A stretch of DNA of 64,000 bases from positions 186,001 through 250,000 of the forward strand of contig CAYNRE010000070.1 in NCBI GenBank assembly GCA_964399535.1, given 5' to 3'. This document shows, in pieces, positions 52,590 to 62,232 of this stretch; position 1 is the stretch's first letter, and every line of letters begins with the position of its first letter. The notes under the pieces are model-generated. The model searched no databases and had not been told where the DNA came from. It worked only from the letters and a program-made list of their open reading frames with translations. The stretch comes from CAYNRE01 sp964399535 (lineage in GTDB: Bacteria; Planctomycetota; Planctomycetia; Pirellulales; CAYNRE01). The translations under genes were made by a program, and so were the position numbers.

Positions 52590-54101
52590 ATGACCCGCAA
52601 CTGGATTCCACCCGAGATGTGCCTGGCCCCCACGCTCGACTCTGGAGCAAAACCGGGACCGGTCGTGCCACGGACCGCGCTGCTGCTCAATCCGTTTTAT
52701 CCCAAGGATCCCCACGCCAGCTTTGGCAAACACGTGCTGACGCCGAGCCTGGCCCTGACCAGTCTCGCAGCCAGCACGCCCGCCGACTGGCAGGTTTCTT
52801 ACTGGGACGAAAACCTCTTAGCCGGACCGCCACCCAGCGATCCGTTTCCCGAGGTGGTGGGGATTACCGTACACCTTACCTTTGCCGAGCGGGCCTATGA
52901 GTTGGCGGCCTGGTACCGGCAGCGCGGGGCGAAGGTGGTGCTCGGTGGCCTGCACGTCAGCTCGTGTCCCGACGAGGCAGCGGCCCATGCCGACGCCTTG
53001 GCCGTGGGCGAGGGAGTTCAAATCTGGGGAACGATTCTCCGCGACGTGGCCGAGGGACGGCTTCAGAAGCTGTACCACGGCGATTACCGGCGCCCCTATC
53101 GCGACGACCCGCCGCCGCGGCGAGACCTGCTTCCGCGTCAGGCCTTTTTAACCACCACCAGCCTGATCGCCACCCGCGGTTGCCACAACCGCTGCGGTTT
53201 CTGTTACCTCTCCACGGCCGGCCTGCACGTGCCTTACCACATGCGCGATCCCGAGCAAATGGTCGAAGAGTTCCGGGCCGATGGGCAACCCTACGCCGTG
53301 TTCGTCGATAACAATCTGGGTTCCCGGCCTGAGTACCTCCGCGCGCTTTGCCGAGCCCTGCGCCCGCTGGAGCGCATCTGGAGCGCGGCCGTGTCGATCG
53401 ACGTAACCGACGACCACTCGGTGATTCGCGAGATGGCGCTGGCCGGCTGCACCGGCGTATTCGTGGGCTTCGAGTCGCTCAGCGACCAGAACCTTTCCGC
53501 CTCGGGCAAGAAGAGCCCCTCGACCGCCGACTATGCAAGGCGAGTTCGCATCTTGCACGACTACGGCATTCAGGTAAACGGCAGCTTCGTGTTGGGGTTC
53601 GACCACGACCGGCCCGAGGTGTTCCAGCGCACGGTCGATTGGATCGAGTCGGTGCGCCTGGAGTGCGCCACCTTTCACATCTTAACCCCTTGCCCCAGCA
53701 CCCCGCTCTTTGCCGAGATGGAACAGCAGGGCCGACTGCTGCACAAGCGCTGGGCCCTGTACGACACGGCCCACGTGGTTTTTCAGCCGCGCTGGATGTC
53801 CTGCGAGGAACTGGCCGAGGGCTACGCCTGGTGCTACCAGCGACTGTTTTCCCATGCTTCCATCTGGCGCCGCCGGCCCGCCCAGTGGCAGGCCGTGCTC
53901 CCCTACCTGGCGATGTCGTATCTGTACAAACGCTCGAACCGGTTCTGGCATCTGCTGATCAAACACCGGCTGACCGCGAGGGTATGGCACCCCTTGGTCG
54001 AAGCAACGCGGCGGCGCCACGTGCGCTTCCGGAACCGGTTGGCCGCGGCCGGCTCCGTGCCCGTGGCGCCCGCCGGAACGGTCGTTTCATCAGGCGTCTG
54101 A
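52590..54101 (+). CDS. B12-binding-type radical SAM protein
   Basis: A 503-residue protein with a cobalamin-binding-like N-terminal domain (about 25-165; TALLLNPFYPKDPHASFGKHV, PDWQVSYWDENLL-type and VVGITVHLTF stretches) and a radical SAM domain with C-H-N-R-C-G-F-C (Cys198, Cys202, Cys205). Further radical SAM signatures are GCTGVFVGFESLSDQNL and GSFVLGFDHDRPEVFQRT. AAGGAG supports the ATG. The perfect palindrome at 52550-52564 lies 25 bases upstream, so expression is likely controlled by the adjacent winged-helix regulator. The substrate is unknown. Confidence 0.88.
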   Translation: MTRNWIPPEMCLAPTLDSGAKPGPVVPRTALLLNPFYPKDPHASFGKHVLTPSLALTSLAASTPADWQVSYWDENLLAGPPPSDPFPEVVGITVHLTFAERAYELAAWYRQRGAKVVLGGLHVSSCPDEAAAHADALAVGEGVQIWGTILRDVAEGRLQKLYHGDYRRPYRDDPPPRRDLLPRQAFLTTTSLIATRGCHNRCGFCYLSTAGLHVPYHMRDPEQMVEEFRADGQPYAVFVDNNLGSRPEYLRALCRALRPLERIWSAAVSIDVTDDHSVIREMALAGCTGVFVGFESLSDQNLSASGKKSPSTADYARRVRILHDYGIQVNGSFVLGFDHDRPEVFQRTVDWIESVRLECATFHILTPCPSTPLFAEMEQQGRLLHKRWALYDTAHVVFQPRWMSCEELAEGYAWCYQRLFSHASIWRRRPAQWQAVLPYLAMSYLYKRSNRFWHLLIKHRLTARVWHPLVEATRRRHVRFRNRLAAAGSVPVAPAGTVVSSGV

Positions 54102-54187
54102 CCGGGGCCCCGGTCTGGTAACCCAGGGCGACGCGCCAGCGGGTCGAGGGCGAGTTCCCGGCGGGCAACTCGGTGCGGCCCCGTGGG

Positions 54188-56713
54188 CTATTGCTGGCGT
54201 TTCACCTCGCCGGCCGAGCGCCGATAGCCTTCAAGCCGCCGACCGATCCGCGCGGCCTGTTCGGTGTCGCCCTTTGCTTCGGCCAAGGCCACGGCGCGCT
54301 CCGCCGCTTCCACGGCAGCCCCCCAGCGTCCGCCCGCCGCGTAGGCCGCCGCCAGCGTGTCGTAGGCGTTGGCCCCCGCGCCGCTGCTGCCCGCCACGAG
54401 TTGTTCGGCCAAACGAATCGCCTCGGTCGCCTCGGGCGATCCGATCGGGGCCGCGGCCGCCAGCGCCCAGGCCAGGTTGTTCGTAGCCTGAGCGTGCCGG
54501 GGTTCGATTTTCAGCACCTGGCGATACGCGGCAATCGCGTCTTGGGGCCGCCTTTGCTCCCACGCCAGTTCGCCGGCCAGCAGCCAGCCGTCGATCGATC
54601 GACCGAAAGCGGCGGTCAGCCGCTGGAGTTGCGACTGTGCCGCCGAAAGCAAGGCGGTCTGGTCCGCCCCAGCGTCGGAGCGGCGCGCGGCGTCAACCAG
54701 CCAACGCCCAAACGAAATCCGCAGTGCCTCGGGCAGCGGCTCCAAGCGGTCGGCCCGGTCCCAAGCTTCTTCGGCTCCGCGCCAATCGCCGGTCGATAAA
54801 CAGGCCTGTCCCAGGCCCAGCCATGCCTCGCGCTCGCCGGGCACAAGCCGTACGGCTTCTTCGTAACACGACCGGGCATCGGCGGGGCGCTGGTCTCGCA
54901 AATAGCGCAGCCCCAGATCGAGCCGAGCCGCCGCGTCGCCTGGCACCCGTTGGCGCGCCAACTCCAGCAGCGCCAGGGCCTCATCGCTTTGGCCACCGCG
55001 TTCCAGCAGCGCCGCGCGCACGGCGGTACCCAGCCGCCAGCGCTCGACCCGCGGATCGAACCACCAGTGCTCCAGCATCCAGCGCCGCCGTTCGGTATCG
55101 CCGGCGCCCGGAATTTGGGTGTCGAACACCACCAAGGGCGAGGGCTGGCCATCGTGGAATACGAGTTTGTCGCCGGGCAATCGGTGCGGCACCGTTAAAT
55201 CGCCGATCTGATAGTAGATGTTCTTGACCTGGATCACGGTTACCTGGGCCGGCGCGTCGGCCAGCATTTGCGCAGCGGGCGCGAAATGCGGACCCACGAA
55301 CGTATTGATCGAGTAGCCCCGCAGCGGCCGCTGGACATAGCCCAGATTGGGAAACGCCAAGAAGTCGACAAACGGTTGCCCGGCCAGAATGGGCAGGTCG
55401 ACCGGCCGCTCGACCAGCGCCCGTACGGCGGCGAGATTGGCCCGGTGGTCGGCCAGGTATTCCCCCCGCGAGCGCTCGACCGATTGGCGGGGAAAGTGAG
55501 TCTGCGGCAGATAGAACCGCCCGTCCCAATTCAGCAGATTGAAGGTTGCCAGTAGCGCCAGCAGCGCGGCCACCAGGCGAGGCCTTCCCCACCAGCAGCC
55601 CAGCCAACCCCACATCAGGTACGCGCAGGGGACCGCCAGGGTGAAATACCTTGGAGCATGAATGCGGACATAGAAGGCGATGGCCCCCAGCACGGCCACC
55701 AGCAGCAGCCCCGTTAGGACCGCCCAGCGCGCTGTTTCGCGATCGACCACCGAGTTTTCCGTGCGGCCGCTGGAGTCGCCGCTGGTGTCGCCGCTGGGAA
55801 ACCGCCTGGCCAGCGCAACACCAGTCGACCATAGCACTCCGGCGAGCAGCATGGCGCCCAGTTCGGGACAGGCCAGCACCGTCAAACCGATTAGCGATCC
55901 ATCTTGAGGCGATTTGCGGACCCGGTCTCCCATTCCGCTCCAGGAGTGCAGGGCGTACTCGGCCGCGAACAGCAGCATCCAACCGGCCGCGGCCACTAGG
56001 AGCCACCGGTTTCCGGCGGTCGGCCCCGTCGAGTCGGGGCGGGGCTCAAGTACCAGTCGCCAGGCCAAGTAGCCCAACATCACGGGCGGCAACAGGGCGC
56101 CGGTCTCTTTACAGGCGAACGACAACGCGGCCGCCGCCAAGGCCCAGCCCCAGCGCCCTTTCGCCGCCGCCGCCAGCGCCACCAGGGCGGCCGCGGTCAT
56201 CGGCACATCGAGCCCCAGCATATCGACCTGGGCACTAAAAACGGGCGTACTCAGCACCGCCGCCCCCACGGCCAGGGCCAACCACCAACCACCGCTCGGC
56301 AGCACCAGTTCCACCACCACCGCCAAGGCAACGGCCGCGGCCAGAAAGGTGAGCACGTGGCAAACCACCAGCACCGCCTGGCTCGAGGGCAGACTGCGCA
56401 TCAGCAGGGCGATGCCCGAGGGAATCACGCTGATCATGTAGCTCTGGGCGCCGCCGTCGTTGACCCAAGGCTCGTCGTACCGCAGCGCCCGGTAGTCGAA
56501 CCCCGTGCGGGCCAGGTAGTCGGCCTCTCGGAATACCAGATTCGCGCAATCGAAGTAGGGAGGCAGCCGGAGCACTTCCCAGCGGGTCGCAAGCAACCCC
56601 AGGAACACCACCAGCGCCACCGCGGTTGGCCGGGCTAGCGCCCCGACCAGGCTCGCCGGCGAGGCAGCCGTGCCGGGCAAGGCAGCGCGGCTATTGGGTA
56701 GTGGAAGCGACAT
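54188..56713 (-). CDS. Glycosyltransferase-39-like membrane protein with C-terminal TPRs
   Basis: An 841-residue protein. The N-terminal half (about 20-430) carries at least nine hydrophobic helices and an acidic loop (YFDCANLVFREADYLA; here the region with DEPWVNDGGAQSYM), as in the dolichol-phosphate-mannose-type GT39 and related Planctomycete membrane proteins. The C-terminal third (about 560-840) has TPR repeats such as DEALALLELARQRVPGDAAARLDLGLRYLRDQRPADARSC and PQDAIAAYRQVLKIEPRHAQATNNLAWAL. It would use a lipid-linked sugar and periplasmic acceptors. The ATG at 56713 is preferred over a TTG at 56731. Specific activity unknown. Confidence 0.75.
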   Translation of the reverse strand: MSLPLPNSRAALPGTAASPASLVGALARPTAVALVVFLGLLATRWEVLRLPPYFDCANLVFREADYLARTGFDYRALRYDEPWVNDGGAQSYMISVIPSGIALLMRSLPSSQAVLVVCHVLTFLAAAVALAVVVELVLPSGGWWLALAVGAAVLSTPVFSAQVDMLGLDVPMTAAALVALAAAAKGRWGWALAAAALSFACKETGALLPPVMLGYLAWRLVLEPRPDSTGPTAGNRWLLVAAAGWMLLFAAEYALHSWSGMGDRVRKSPQDGSLIGLTVLACPELGAMLLAGVLWSTGVALARRFPSGDTSGDSSGRTENSVVDRETARWAVLTGLLLVAVLGAIAFYVRIHAPRYFTLAVPCAYLMWGWLGCWWGRPRLVAALLALLATFNLLNWDGRFYLPQTHFPRQSVERSRGEYLADHRANLAAVRALVERPVDLPILAGQPFVDFLAFPNLGYVQRPLRGYSINTFVGPHFAPAAQMLADAPAQVTVIQVKNIYYQIGDLTVPHRLPGDKLVFHDGQPSPLVVFDTQIPGAGDTERRRWMLEHWWFDPRVERWRLGTAVRAALLERGGQSDEALALLELARQRVPGDAAARLDLGLRYLRDQRPADARSCYEEAVRLVPGEREAWLGLGQACLSTGDWRGAEEAWDRADRLEPLPEALRISFGRWLVDAARRSDAGADQTALLSAAQSQLQRLTAAFGRSIDGWLLAGELAWEQRRPQDAIAAYRQVLKIEPRHAQATNNLAWALAAAAPIGSPEATEAIRLAEQLVAGSSGAGANAYDTLAAAYAAGGRWGAAVEAAERAVALAEAKGDTEQAARIGRRLEGYRRSAGEVKRQQ

Positions 56714-56880
56714 GCAGTTCCCAAACGGCAATCGTCGTGCGCAGTTATTCGCAAGCCGATAGTGGCTCGAACGTTACGCTCGCCAACCGGGGCGTAAGCC
56801 GAACCGTATCCGGTTGCGCGGCGGACACCGAGCACAGCCTTCGCCCAACGCCGAAAACGGGGAGGGGCTGACCTCGCGGT

Positions 56881-56886
56881 TATAAT
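56881..56886 (+). promoter_or_regulatory. -10-like box before the photolyase gene
   Basis: TATAAT matches the -10 consensus perfectly 34 bases before the photolyase ATG, in the divergent gap. No good -35 partner was seen at the right spacing, so it is a partial promoter call. Confidence 0.35.
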
Positions 56887-56919
56887 CCAGCCAACCTCTG
56901 GGCATTGGGCGGCACGGGC

Positions 56920-58425
56920 ATGTCACCGGTTCCTCAACTACGGATCGATCTGGCGAACCAGGCCCCCCTACGGGCCGACGGCCAGTACGTGTTGTACTGG
57001 ATGATCGCCTCGCGCCGCATTCACTGGAATTTCGCGCTCGACCGCGCCTTGGCCTGGGCCCAACAGCTTGGCCAACCCTTGGTTATCTTGGAAGCCCTGC
57101 GGATCGATTATCCCTGGGCTAGCGACCGGCTGCACACCTTCATCCTCGAAGGCATGGCCGAACACGCCGCCGAGCTTCAGGATCAAGCCGTTACCTACTA
57201 TCCCTACGTCGAGCCAAAGCCCGGCGCCGGACGCGGCCTGCTCGAAGCCTGGGCGCAAGGCGCCTCGGTTGTGGTGACCGATGAATTCCCCTGTTTCTTC
57301 CTGCCCGAAATGGTGCAGCGTGTCGCCCAGCGAATTGATGTGAAACTGGAGCAGGTGGATTCCAACGGCCTGTTGCCTTTGCGGGCCAGCCCCCAGGTAT
57401 TTCACCGGGCGTACGATTTTCGCCGTTTTCTGCAAAAGACCTTGCCGACCCATCTGGGCGACTCGCCCAATGCGCGGCCGCTGGCCCGATTGAAACTTCA
57501 GCGGCTAGCGGCTATTCCCGCTTCGATCGCCCGGCGATGGCCCTCGGCCGAGGGTTTGCTCGAACAGGTGGGCCAGGCCGTGGCCAGGCTTCCGATCGAC
57601 CACGCGGTGGGCCCGGCGGTATTTCGCGGGGGCTCGTCGGCCGCGCGGCAGGCCCTGGACGAATTCCTTGCCCACCGGCTGCCACGCTACGCCGAGCAGC
57701 GCAGCGTGCCCGATCAAGAAGTGACCAGCGGGTTGTCGCCTTATTTGCACTTCGGACAGCTCTCCGTCCACGAGGTGTTTCACAAGCTCGCCCAGCGTGA
57801 GCAATGGACCCCCGAGCGGCTGGGGGCGAAAACCGTTGGCAAGCGCGAAGGATGGTGGGGCACCTCGAGCGAGGTCGAATCGTTCCTCGACGAATTGGTG
57901 ACCTGGCGCGAGCTGGGCTACAACTTCGCTCATCTGCGCCGCGACTATCACCAATACGAATCGTTGCCCGATTGGGCCCAGGCGACTCTCGCCAAGCACG
58001 CCCCGGATCGCCGCGCCTGGGTCTACGATGTCGACCGTCTGGCCCAGGCCCGCACCCACGACCCACTTTGGAACGCGGCCCAAACGCAGTTGCTGCGCGA
58101 GGGGCGCATGCAAAACTACCTGCGGATGCTCTGGGGCAAGAAGATCTTGGAGTGGTCGGACAGTCCGCGGCAAGCCCTGGAGTCGATGATCGAGCTGAAC
58201 AACCGCTTCGCCGTCGATGGCCGGAACCCAAATTCCTACTGCGGAATTTTTTGGGTCTTGGGGCGCTACGACCGGCCCTGGGCCCCCGAGCGCCCCATCT
58301 TCGGCACCATTCGCTACATGAGCTCCGAAAACACGGCCCGCAAGTTCTCGGTGCGTGGCTACCTGGCTCGGTACGGATCGGAGGCTTCCGACGACTCGGG
58401 AGAGACCAGCGGTAGACTGTTTTAG
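56920..58425 (+). CDS. phr: Class II CPD photolyase
   Basis: A 501-residue class II DNA photolyase, which uses light and FADH- to repair cyclobutane pyrimidine dimers. The N-terminal antenna-like Rossmann domain has YVLYWMIASRRIHWNFALDRALAWA. The FAD-binding region has SPYLHFGQLSVHEVF, SFLDELVTWRELGYNF, LWNAAQTQLLREGRMQNYLRM and NNRFAVDGRNPNSYCGIFW, the usual order of class II enzymes. The ATG at 56920 is used rather than a TTG at 56907. It is convergent with ftsK. Confidence 0.93.
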   Translation: MSPVPQLRIDLANQAPLRADGQYVLYWMIASRRIHWNFALDRALAWAQQLGQPLVILEALRIDYPWASDRLHTFILEGMAEHAAELQDQAVTYYPYVEPKPGAGRGLLEAWAQGASVVVTDEFPCFFLPEMVQRVAQRIDVKLEQVDSNGLLPLRASPQVFHRAYDFRRFLQKTLPTHLGDSPNARPLARLKLQRLAAIPASIARRWPSAEGLLEQVGQAVARLPIDHAVGPAVFRGGSSAARQALDEFLAHRLPRYAEQRSVPDQEVTSGLSPYLHFGQLSVHEVFHKLAQREQWTPERLGAKTVGKREGWWGTSSEVESFLDELVTWRELGYNFAHLRRDYHQYESLPDWAQATLAKHAPDRRAWVYDVDRLAQARTHDPLWNAAQTQLLREGRMQNYLRMLWGKKILEWSDSPRQALESMIELNNRFAVDGRNPNSYCGIFWVLGRYDRPWAPERPIFGTIRYMSSENTARKFSVRGYLARYGSEASDDSGETSGRLF

Positions 58426-58486
58426 CTGCGTTTACTCACGGCCGGCATGCGCGAGGCCGGCCGCCGGCCCCGAGCGCGAGCGTAGC

Positions 58487-58505
58487 CCCCGGTGAGTCAC
58501 CGGGG
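58487..58505. repeat. REP-like perfect palindrome between photolyase and ftsK
   Basis: CCCCGGTGA (58487-58495) and TCACCGGGG (58497-58505) pair around one G. It lies in the gap between convergent genes, preceded by a GC-rich stretch. Similar short palindromes in convergent gaps often repeat through a genome (REP elements); without the genome this stays inference. It may help end transcription from both sides. Confidence 0.4.
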
Positions 58506-58586
58506 ACTAACAAACCGATGGGCGCGCAAGCACTTGCGCCGGCCATTTCTCTGGTTCACGCCGTGGGAGCGATTCGTCCGCGAGGC

Positions 58587-61500
58587 CTACGCCCGGCGGC
58601 GACGGCGCGCCAGGCGGCGCAGAGCGGCCTGTCGGGCCTCATCGTCGAGCTCATCGTCGTCTTCGTCGGCATCTTGCGCATAGCCGCTTGAAGGGGATTG
58701 CTCAGCCTCGTCAGCGAGGTCTTCGTCTACTTCTTCGTCGGTGTCAGCCTCGTCGGTGTCAGCCTCGTCGGTGTCAGCCTCGTCGGTGTCAGCCTCGTCG
58801 GTGTCAGCCTCGTCGGTGTCAGCCTCGTCGGTGTCAGCCTCGTCGGTGTCAGCCTCGTCGACTTCATCCTCGTCGGTGTCATCTTCGTCGGTGTCATCCT
58901 CGTCGGTGTCATCCTCGCCGGTGTCAGCCTCGTCGGTGTCAGCCTCGTCGGTGTCATCCTCGTCGGTGTCATCCTCGTCGATTTCAGCCTCGTCGGTGTC
59001 GTTTTCGTCTTGCTCCGCTTCGTCTGCCAGATCATCTTCCGCGTCAACTCCGTCGTAGGCGTCGGCTTCATACTCGCCGCGCTCGTCGGGGTCCTCGGCA
59101 TCCCACAGCGCTTCGTCGCTCGATTCGCTCTCGAGGTCTTGGTCGAGCAGGTCTTCCGCGTCCCCCAAGGCCTGTGGCCGAAGCTTCGCCGACCCGCGGC
59201 CGCCCACCGGCTCGACCTCGTCATCCGGCTTGGCGCTGGCCAGGGGCCCCGTCTTGGCGCGCCAGTTGGGGGCCGGACCCGGCGACGATTCCCAGGGGGC
59301 CATCATCCGCTTAGTCTTGGGCTCGGCCTCGTCGTCGACCGGGCTGCGGCTGCCCAGCGTAAGCACTCGCCCCGACTTCGGCGGTTTCGCCGGCGCCGGG
59401 GTCGCCGCCGCACCCCCGCCTGGCTCGTTTTGGGCCCGCCACTGCTCCATGGTGAGCAGCACCTCTCGGGCCTGGGAACCGTTGTACTGCCCCACGATGC
59501 CGTCTTCGGCCATGAAGTCGACCAGTCGGGCCGCGCGGCCGTACCCGATCCCCAGGGCCCGCTGCAGCAGCGAAACGCTGCCCCGGCCCTCTTGAATCAC
59601 CACCTCGATCGCCTGGTTGTAGAGCTCGTCGCGCTGCGGTGCGGGCCCGGCCGGAGTCGGGGCGGCGCCCGGCGTGGGCAGGTGCACCAGTTCGTGCACG
59701 AACTGCGGCTCGACCGTGGCCACCGAGCCGCAGACGCGGTTGATTTCGTCGTCGCTGACATAGGCCCCCTGTCCGCGCAGCAGGGTGCTGGTGCCCGGCC
59801 ACAAGAAGAGCATGTCGCCGTTGCCCAGCAGTTTGTCGGCCCCCATCTCGTCGAGCACCACCCGGCTGTCGGTGCGGCTGGCGACCTGGAACGCGATCCG
59901 CGCCGGCAGGTTCGACTTGATCAAGCCCGTGATCACGTCGACCGTCGGCTTCTGCGTGGCCAGCACCAGGTGGATGCCCACGGCCCGGCTCTTCTGGGCC
60001 AGGCGAATGATGTGCGATTCCACCTCCTTGGGGGCGGTCATCATCAGGTCGGCCATTTCGTCGGCCACGATCACTATGTAGGGCAGGCTCACGGGAATCC
60101 GGGCTTTGTCGTCGTCGTCCACCGGCCGCAGCCGGTTCATCAACTCGTCTTCGCCCAGTTGGTTGTAAACGCTGATGTGGCGCACACCGGCCCGGGCCAA
60201 TAGGGCGTAGCGTTCCTCCATTTTGTCCACGGCCCAGGCCAAGATGGCCTCGGCCTTCTTCATATCGGTCACCACCGGGTGCATCAGGTGCGGCAACCGG
60301 GTGTAGGGCGTCAGCTCGACCATCTTGGGATCGATCAGCAGCATCTTCACTTCGTCGGGTCGGCGCGTCATCAGGATCGACATGATGATCGTGTTCAGGC
60401 ACACGCTCTTGCCCGTGCCCGTCCGCCCGGCGATGAGCAGGTGGGGCAGGGTGGTCAGGTCGACCACCATGGGTTTGCCGGCCACGTCCTTGCCCAAAAA
60501 GATGGGAATTCGCTGCTTGTTCGTGGCCGCCGGGGTTTCTTCCATCACCTCGCGCAGGCGCACCAGCTGCCGCGACTGGTTGGGCACCTCGATTCCCACG
60601 GTATTCTTGCCGGGAATGGGGGCCACGATCCGCACGCTGGGCACCCGGAGCGCAATGGCCAGGTCGTCGGCCAGGCTGGTGATTTTGGAAAGCCGCAAAC
60701 CCGCCTCGAGCTCGACCTCGAACTGGGCAATCACCGGCCCCGTGTCGATCTCGACCACTCGCACTTCAAAGCCGAAGTTGCGGAAGGTTTTTTCCAGGAT
60801 GCGGGCCTTGCGGCGAATATCCTTCTCGTGCTCTTCGTACGAATACTCCTCGCTCTCCATCAGCAGTTCCAGCGAGGGAAGTTCGTAGTTGGCCAGCGCG
60901 TCGTCGCTCTGATCGGCCTCGTGCAGGGCCTTGATCATTTCGTCGCGCACCGCGGCCTTGCGATCCTGGGGGGTGCGAATGCGAATCGGCTCGCCGGGGG
61001 CGGCGGCCTGCGGGGTCGGCGCCTCCTCGGTCTCGGCGGCCTCCTCCGCCTCCTCGGACGTTTCTTCCTGGATTGGTTCCGTCTCGACCGGCTCGGCGGG
61101 CTCTAACTGGCGACCGCGAATCTTGATCGCCGGCGCGCCGGCCGGTCGGCTATCGTCGTCCTCGTCTTGCGCTTGCTCGGCAGCCGCCACCGGCTGCTTA
61201 GCCTGGGCCCGTTGCTGGCGCCGAGCCTCGAGCGCCTCGGCTCGCTGGCGCATCAGCCCCTGGGCCCGGGCCAGCCCTTGGCCCATGCCCCGCGCGGGGG
61301 CACGCACCAGGGCCGCCGAAAGTTTGACCAGCACATAGTCGGTCGACAACAAAAGGCCGCAGGCCGTAACGCTCAGCACCAGCACATACGACCCGGCGCT
61401 GGCGAAATGCGGTTCCAGCACCGCCCGCAGCGCGGTTCCCAGGTAGCCGCCGGCGCCAATCACCGGCCCCGGAGACCAATGGGGCACCGCCAGCGCGGCC

Positions 61501-61829
61501 AGTGTCGAAACACCCGCCAGCGAGATGGCCCAGCCCAACAGCCGAAGCGCGGGCTCGCTCACCGTGCGCCGCACCAACAGCGCCGCGGCCGCCCCGATGC
61601 TGGAAAGCAGCAGGTAATACGCCCCCAGCCCTACGAAGGTAAACAACCCATGGGCCAGGAGGGCCCCGCCGCGACCGCAAACGTTGTGGACCTCGGCCCG
61701 AGGCGGAAACACCACCCGACTCGGCGGATCGGCCGGGTCATAGGTCAATAGCGCTAGCCCCAGCAAGATGGCAATTGCCAAAAGGGCTAGTGCTGCCAGA
61801 TCGATTTTCAGGCTGCGCTCTTCGAGCAT
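58587..61829 (-). CDS. ftsK: DNA translocase FtsK with a long repetitive acidic C-terminus
   Basis: A 1080-residue FtsK/SpoIIIE-type DNA motor for chromosome segregation. There are four N-terminal transmembrane helices (about 10-195) and a Pro/Glu-rich linker. The motor has Walker A GRTGTGKS at about 468-475 and Walker B IVIVADEMADLM at 585-596. The DNA-guiding gamma winged helix is at about 732-795. A further 285 residues follow the gamma domain, where most FtsK proteins end. They are acidic, with about 20 DTDEA/DDTDE pentapeptide units at about 944-1032, and end in a basic cap (RRLARRRRRA). The ATG at 61829 is preferred to one at 61898; neither has a good ribosome binding site. Confidence 0.92.
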   Translation of the reverse strand: MLEERSLKIDLAALALLAIAILLGLALLTYDPADPPSRVVFPPRAEVHNVCGRGGALLAHGLFTFVGLGAYYLLLSSIGAAAALLVRRTVSEPALRLLGWAISLAGVSTLAALAVPHWSPGPVIGAGGYLGTALRAVLEPHFASAGSYVLVLSVTACGLLLSTDYVLVKLSAALVRAPARGMGQGLARAQGLMRQRAEALEARRQQRAQAKQPVAAAEQAQDEDDDSRPAGAPAIKIRGRQLEPAEPVETEPIQEETSEEAEEAAETEEAPTPQAAAPGEPIRIRTPQDRKAAVRDEMIKALHEADQSDDALANYELPSLELLMESEEYSYEEHEKDIRRKARILEKTFRNFGFEVRVVEIDTGPVIAQFEVELEAGLRLSKITSLADDLAIALRVPSVRIVAPIPGKNTVGIEVPNQSRQLVRLREVMEETPAATNKQRIPIFLGKDVAGKPMVVDLTTLPHLLIAGRTGTGKSVCLNTIIMSILMTRRPDEVKMLLIDPKMVELTPYTRLPHLMHPVVTDMKKAEAILAWAVDKMEERYALLARAGVRHISVYNQLGEDELMNRLRPVDDDDKARIPVSLPYIVIVADEMADLMMTAPKEVESHIIRLAQKSRAVGIHLVLATQKPTVDVITGLIKSNLPARIAFQVASRTDSRVVLDEMGADKLLGNGDMLFLWPGTSTLLRGQGAYVSDDEINRVCGSVATVEPQFVHELVHLPTPGAAPTPAGPAPQRDELYNQAIEVVIQEGRGSVSLLQRALGIGYGRAARLVDFMAEDGIVGQYNGSQAREVLLTMEQWRAQNEPGGGAAATPAPAKPPKSGRVLTLGSRSPVDDEAEPKTKRMMAPWESSPGPAPNWRAKTGPLASAKPDDEVEPVGGRGSAKLRPQALGDAEDLLDQDLESESSDEALWDAEDPDERGEYEADAYDGVDAEDDLADEAEQDENDTDEAEIDEDDTDEDDTDEADTDEADTGEDDTDEDDTDEDDTDEDEVDEADTDEADTDEADTDEADTDEADTDEADTDEADTDEADTDEEVDEDLADEAEQSPSSGYAQDADEDDDELDDEARQAALRRLARRRRRA
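58737..58995. repeat. 15-bp tandem repeats in the ftsK C-terminal coding region
   Basis: The unit GTGTCAGCCTCGTCG (plus-strand sense), encoding the pentapeptide DTDEA on the minus strand, is repeated eight times perfectly at about 58741-58860. Degenerate copies with ATC in place of AGC continue to about 58995. The repeats are in frame, so changes in copy number would keep ftsK readable. Confidence 0.85.
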
Positions 61830-62232
61830 ACCGACGTTGCGTCGCCAGACGTGACCGGACCACCGGCAAATCAGCCGGGATTCCCAGGGCGCGTCCATGC
61901 CCGAATGGCAAGCCGGGTAGCTTGCACCTTCTCACTTCGACCAGACGGCCGGGCGGTCCTCAGCCCGAGGCGCCGCGCCGGGCGCTTTTTTCCTGGCTGG
62001 CACAGCGGTTACGTCCGCCCGAAGCCGTAAGACTCGCGCGCCGCGCGCGCTGTAATCCGGCCAGGTGCGCCAGGGTGCCCCACGCTCGACCGATCGTGTC
62101 AGGAATGCTACGTGTCACGGGGCCCGAAAGGCCAGGGGCACGATGGCCTGCAGGGAGATGCTTCTGGCTGAGTTCGGCAGGGCGAGTACCAAAGATTCCG
62201 GCCGGGTAAGCTATTCCGCCTTCCGCCGCTCG
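61830..62232. other. Gap between truB and ftsK
   Basis: About 400 bases with no convincing gene. If ftsK starts at 61898, the gap is about 330 bases. It should hold the ftsK promoter; none was recognised. The plus-strand hairpin plus T run at 61971-61992 has no gene to terminate and was not called. Confidence 0.5.

Noticed and set aside
58741..58995. CRISPR-like regular repeats
   Set aside because: The 15-bp units are directly adjacent with no spacers and encode an in-frame pentapeptide of FtsK.
58698..60203. A 501-codon open frame on the plus strand with VGVSLVG repeats
   Set aside because: Antisense shadow of the ftsK DTDEA repeats.
61971..61992. GC hairpin followed by six T on the plus strand
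   Set aside because: No plus-strand gene lies upstream; both neighbours (truB, ftsK) run leftward.
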